A DNA stretch of 64,000 nucleotides from Thermoplasmata archaeon. Its GTDB lineage: Archaea; Thermoplasmatota; Thermoplasmata; Lutacidiplasmatales; UBA184. The position numbers and the translations under genes are program-made. Below are positions 61,749 through 64,000 of the stretch, piece after piece. The first letter of the stretch is position 1. Each line of letters opens with the position of its first letter. A model generated the notes under the pieces. The model was not told the origin of the DNA. It made no database searches and saw only the letters and a list, made by a program, of their open reading frames with translations. The stretch covers positions 1 through 64,000 of the forward strand of contig JAKAVQ010000003.1 of the NCBI GenBank assembly GCA_021817245.1, read 5' to 3'.

Positions 61749-62858
61749 ATGCCGGGCGAGGGGACGAGCCCGCCGGCGGTCGCCCGCGCGATCGTCGGGA
61801 GCGCGCTCGCCCTGAAGCGGGGGGAGCACGTCGCGGTCGTCTCCTGGAGCCACTCGCTCCCGTGGGCGGCGGCGTGCGTCACCGAGGCCCGACGCATCGG
61901 GGCCCGGCCGTTCCTCCTCCTGGAGGACGAGGCCGCGTTCTGGGAGAGCGTTGAGGTCGCGCCGTCGGCGCGCGCGTGGGCCGGGCTCTCCGCCCCCGTC
62001 CGGGCCGCGCTCGCGCGGTCCGACGCGCTCGTTTACTTCCCGGGCCCGGCCGACCGGCCGCGCTTCCGGGCGCTCCCTCCGCGCCTCCTCGAACCGCTCC
62101 TCGGGGGCCACGACGAATGGCTGCGCCGCCCGAGGGCCTCCGGCGCGCGGGCGGTCCGCGCCCTCCTCGGCTACGCCTCGGACGCCCAGGCCGAGCACTG
62201 GGGCGTCCCCGGCGCGATGTGGCGCAGCCAGCTGATCCGGGCGACGACCGCGGTCGACTACGGGAAGCTGCGGGCCGCCGGTGCCCGGGCGGCGAAGCTT
62301 CTCGCCCGGGGCCGGGAGCTGCGGGTCATGGCGGCGAACGGCACCGATCTCACGCTCCGTCTCCGGGGCCGCACGCCGTGGATCGACGACGGACAGGTCG
62401 ACCGCGAAGACCTCCGGCGGGGACGCCACGTGACGACTTCGCCGGCCGGGGTCGTCGTGGTCGCCGTCGACGAGCGGGCGAGCGCCGGCACCGTGGTCGC
62501 GAACCGTCCGAGCTATCTCTCGGGCGGACGGGTCGACGGCGGGCAATGGGAGATCGAGGGCGGACGCCTCCGCAACTACTGGTACACCGAGGGGGGGACC
62601 GCGTTCGAGACCGAGTTCGTCGCCGCGCCCCGTGGTCGGGAGATCGTTTCCCTCTTCGCGCTCGGACTGAACCCCGCGCTCCCGCCCGGGGTTCCCCAGG
62701 CGGAGGACCTCGAGGAGGGGACGGTGACGATCGCGGTCGGAGGGAACTCGCTCTACGGCGGGAGGAACCGCTGCCGGTACCTCTCCTGGCTCACCGTCGG
62801 GGAGGCGACGGTCGCGGTCGATGGTCGGCCGCTCTCGGACCGGGGGAAGCTCCTCTAG
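61749..62858 (+). CDS. M29 aminopeptidase-like protein with lost metal ligands
   Basis: A 369-aa protein with the M29 (thermophilic aminopeptidase) layout: KRGEHVAVVSWSHS near the start, MAANGTDLTLRLRGR in the middle, then FALGLNPAL, GTVTIAVGGNSLYGG and a C-terminal [16 protein letters not shown]. In active members the NxPxGE glutamate, the HxAxG histidine and an HxD pair bind two metals. Here these read SPAGVVVV, VTIAVGG and RYLSWL. It is therefore probably not a peptidase and may use the fold for binding. It is leaderless by its promoter. Confidence 0.8.
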   Translation: MPGEGTSPPAVARAIVGSALALKRGEHVAVVSWSHSLPWAAACVTEARRIGARPFLLLEDEAAFWESVEVAPSARAWAGLSAPVRAALARSDALVYFPGPADRPRFRALPPRLLEPLLGGHDEWLRRPRASGARAVRALLGYASDAQAEHWGVPGAMWRSQLIRATTAVDYGKLRAAGARAAKLLARGRELRVMAANGTDLTLRLRGRTPWIDDGQVDREDLRRGRHVTTSPAGVVVVAVDERASAGTVVANRPSYLSGGRVDGGQWEIEGGRLRNYWYTEGGTAFETEFVAAPRGREIVSLFALGLNPALPPGVPQAEDLEEGTVTIAVGGNSLYGGRNRCRYLSWLTVGEATVAVDGRPLSDRGKLL

Positions 62859-63531
62859 GCTCGGCCGTCGGTTCTTCGACCGCCCGACGGCGCGGGTCGC
62901 GCGGGAGCTCCTCGGCGTCCTCCTCTCGGTCGGTCCGGCCCGAGACCCGCGGGTCGTGCGGATCGTCGAGACCGAGGCGTACGTCGGCCGGGATCCCGCG
63001 AACCACGCCTTTCGGGGACCGACCCGACGCAATCGGTCGATGTTTGGTCGGCCGGGGACGCTCTACGTCTATCGGATCCATCAGGTCGTCTGCGCGAACC
63101 TGGTGACGCGGCCGGGCGAAGCCGTGCTGCTGCGGGCGGGGGAGCCGCTGACCCCGGGCCTCGTCGGCCCGAGCGGACCGGGCCGGCTCTGCCGGAGCCT
63201 CGGCATCGCGCTCGACGACGACGGGACCGACGTCGTTCGAGGCGGCCGGGTCTCGCTCGCGCGCCGGCGCCCGGGCGAACGGGACCGCGGGGGTCGGGGA
63301 GCGGTGGTCGCCGGTCCGCGGATCGGGATCCGACGCGCGGCGGATCGTCCCCTCCGGTTCGCGCTCGCCGGAAACCCGTGGGTCTCCCGGCCGAGGCCGC
63401 CCGGGTGGGCGGGGATTACCGCAGCTTCGCCCAGGAGTAGCCGCGGCGGCGGGGCATCGAGCCGAACCCGCACGACGCGCAGACGCCCTTCTGGCGGTGG
63501 TAGGAGTGGCGACCGCACCGTCGGCAGATGA
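62821..63531 (+). CDS. 3-methyladenine DNA glycosylase (AAG/Mpg family)
   Basis: The frame codes for 236 aa, of which about 200 align with the family. Marks are [20 protein letters not shown], the catalytic-acid segment [44 protein letters not shown] with the intercalating-tyrosine region, and [23 protein letters not shown] at the usual end. The remaining C-terminal 35 residues are Ser/Arg/Gly-rich and run antisense into the ribosomal protein gene, so they may be an added tail. The ATG lies 38 nt inside the preceding gene, and no later start precedes the conserved domain. Confidence 0.88.
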   Translation: MVGRSRTGGSSSRLGRRFFDRPTARVARELLGVLLSVGPARDPRVVRIVETEAYVGRDPANHAFRGPTRRNRSMFGRPGTLYVYRIHQVVCANLVTRPGEAVLLRAGEPLTPGLVGPSGPGRLCRSLGIALDDDGTDVVRGGRVSLARRRPGERDRGGRGAVVAGPRIGIRRAADRPLRFALAGNPWVSRPRPPGWAGITAASPRSSRGGGASSRTRTTRRRPSGGGRSGDRTVGR

Positions 63532-63577
63532 TGTGCACGATCTTCCCGCCCCGCCGCGCCGGAGTTCCCTTTCCCAT
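63416..63577 (-). CDS. rpl37e: 50S ribosomal protein eL37
   Basis: A 53-aa zinc protein. It starts [20 protein letters not shown] (conserved GKGT), has the four zinc cysteines in CRRCG and CASCG and the typical HSYHRQKG between them, and ends [11 protein letters not shown]. It binds 23S rRNA near the exit tunnel region. A GGAGGAGGA site lies about 10 nt before the ATG. It follows lsm by 17 nt, the common archaeal pair. Its 3' part overlaps the glycosylase frame on the other strand by 116 nt. Confidence 0.96.
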   Translation of the reverse strand: MGKGTPARRGGKIVHIICRRCGRHSYHRQKGVCASCGFGSMPRRRGYSWAKLR

Positions 63578-63594
63578 CGACGAATCCTCCTCCG

Positions 63595-63807
63595 CTAGGG
63601 AGAGATATAGACGATCGAGTCCCCCCGGACGAGGGTGACGCCGGGGTGCGGCGTCACTTGCCCGCCGAGGACCTCCTCGGCGGTGGAGAGGACGAGGTTC
63701 AGGTGCTGGTCGTAGGCGTCGAGGACCCCTCGGTACGAGCGTCCGCCCTTCATCTCGACGAGGACCCGCTTGTGCAGGTTCTGCTGGAGGACCTCGAGGG
63801 GCTTCAT
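63595..63807 (-). CDS. Lsm (Sm-like archaeal) RNA-binding protein
   Basis: A 70-aa Sm-fold protein. Sm1 is [35 protein letters not shown], here seen as [13 protein letters not shown] and DQHLNLVL with the RNA-binding D-x-H-x-N loop. Sm2 is [11 protein letters not shown]. The heptamer ring binds U-rich RNA and chaperones small RNAs. It heads the lsm-rpl37e pair. Confidence 0.97.
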   Translation of the reverse strand: MKPLEVLQQNLHKRVLVEMKGGRSYRGVLDAYDQHLNLVLSTAEEVLGGQVTPHPGVTLVRGDSIVYISP

Positions 63808-64000
63808 CGGGAGGGGCCCGGGCGAGACCGGGCGGGCTTCTTAACGGTGGCGGCCGAGCGTGCGCGGTCGCGGGGCGGGCGCCCGTCGGCGACGAGACCC
63901 CCGAGGAGCGTTCGTGCGACCCGGGCCGCGTCGCGCGGATGCGCCAGCGGAACGCTCGACCGGACGGCCGCCTCCAGCCGGCGGGCGATCGACCGGGGCG
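63804..64000 (-). CDS. C-terminal end of an upstream gene (cut by window edge)
   Basis: An open frame enters from the right edge and stops at a TGA that overlaps the Lsm ATG. About 65 residues are visible ([19 protein letters not shown], then [20 protein letters not shown]). The helical first part has normal codon use, but the last 20 residues are low in complexity and contain the lsm promoter. It may be real with a run-on tail or chance. No family is recognised. Confidence 0.35.
   Translation of the reverse strand, partial: PRSIARRLEAAVRSSVPLAHPRDAARVARTLLGGLVADGRPPRDRARSAATVKKPARSRPGPSR
63838..63845 (-). promoter_or_regulatory. TATA-like box of lsm-rpl37e
   Basis: GTTAAGAA on the minus strand is centred about 35 nt before the Lsm ATG, so a leader of a few bases is expected. 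Confidence 0.45.

Noticed and set aside
1-64000. CRISPR arrays, insertion sequences or prophage
   Set aside because: No regularly spaced repeats, transposase, integrase or phage structural genes were found on reading both strands.

Overview
The window is about 70% G+C, densely coded, and archaeal. It encodes the large subunit of the archaeal D-family DNA polymerase (DP2), an A-type ATP synthase, PurP-type purine synthesis, an Lsm/ribosomal protein eL37 pair, and a tRNA whose intron folds into an archaeal bulge-helix-bulge. Many genes have a TTTAA/TTAAG/TATA-like box 25-30 nt before the start codon, which suggests leaderless mRNAs driven by TBP/TFB promoters. DP2 points to a euryarchaeal lineage. 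A G+C-rich member of the Thermoplasmatota is my best guess, but that placement is an inference. I see no insertion sequence, prophage, CRISPR array or plasmid gene.

Layout. 0.2-5.3 kb: DinB-fold protein, MscS channel and DP2. 5.3-5.4 kb: tRNA-Arg(UCG) with an intron in the T-loop. 5.6-12.7 kb: a six-gene operon for a membrane complex related to group 4 hydrogenases and complex I, in which the large subunit has no cysteine and so cannot hold a NiFe centre. 12.7-13.6 kb: no convincing gene. 13.6-15.5 kb: universal stress protein, unknown genes and a winged-helix regulator. 15.6-19.1 kb: three-subunit molybdenum hydroxylase. 19.1-25.7 kb: purP, gcvT, an AAA/TPR protein, nadC and nadA. 25.7-30.4 kb: small membrane and zinc proteins, PolX with a decayed PHP domain, GNAT and a DUF2400 protein. 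30.4-35.4 kb: MarR plus MFS exporter, then B12-dependent ribonucleotide reductase. 35.7-38.5 kb: two small proteins, imidazolonepropionase and RNase Z. 38.6-41.5 kb: two tandem membrane-anchored thioredoxin-fold proteins plus a VKOR homologue, which look like an extracytoplasmic disulfide-forming system. 41.6-50.3 kb: the ATP synthase, split into two convergent operons (K-E-C and F-A-B-D-x-H-I). 50.4-53.1 kb: ferredoxin, glycosyltransferase and DUF72. 53.2-57.9 kb: a RecA-fold protein without a P-loop, a small helical protein, a B-family polymerase with damaged catalytic motifs, and a YcaQ-type glycosylase-like protein. 58.0-63.8 kb: HEAT-repeat protein, GNAT, GT-B-like protein, a decayed M29 peptidase-like protein, 3-methyladenine glycosylase, eL37 and Lsm.

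How the genes work together. Energy conservation is the largest theme: an ion-translocating Hyf-like module beside a rotary ATP synthase. The second theme is DNA metabolism: DP2, PolX, an inactivated-looking PolB, YcaQ-like and Mpg glycosylases, and NrdJ for dNTP supply. The strongest unusual observation is the canonical 3-4-3 bulge-helix-bulge intron at tRNA position 59/60. The next are the cysteine-free hydrogenase-like subunit, the PolB/RecA-like cassette with degenerate active sites, and the duplicated thioredoxin-fold/VKOR cassette.
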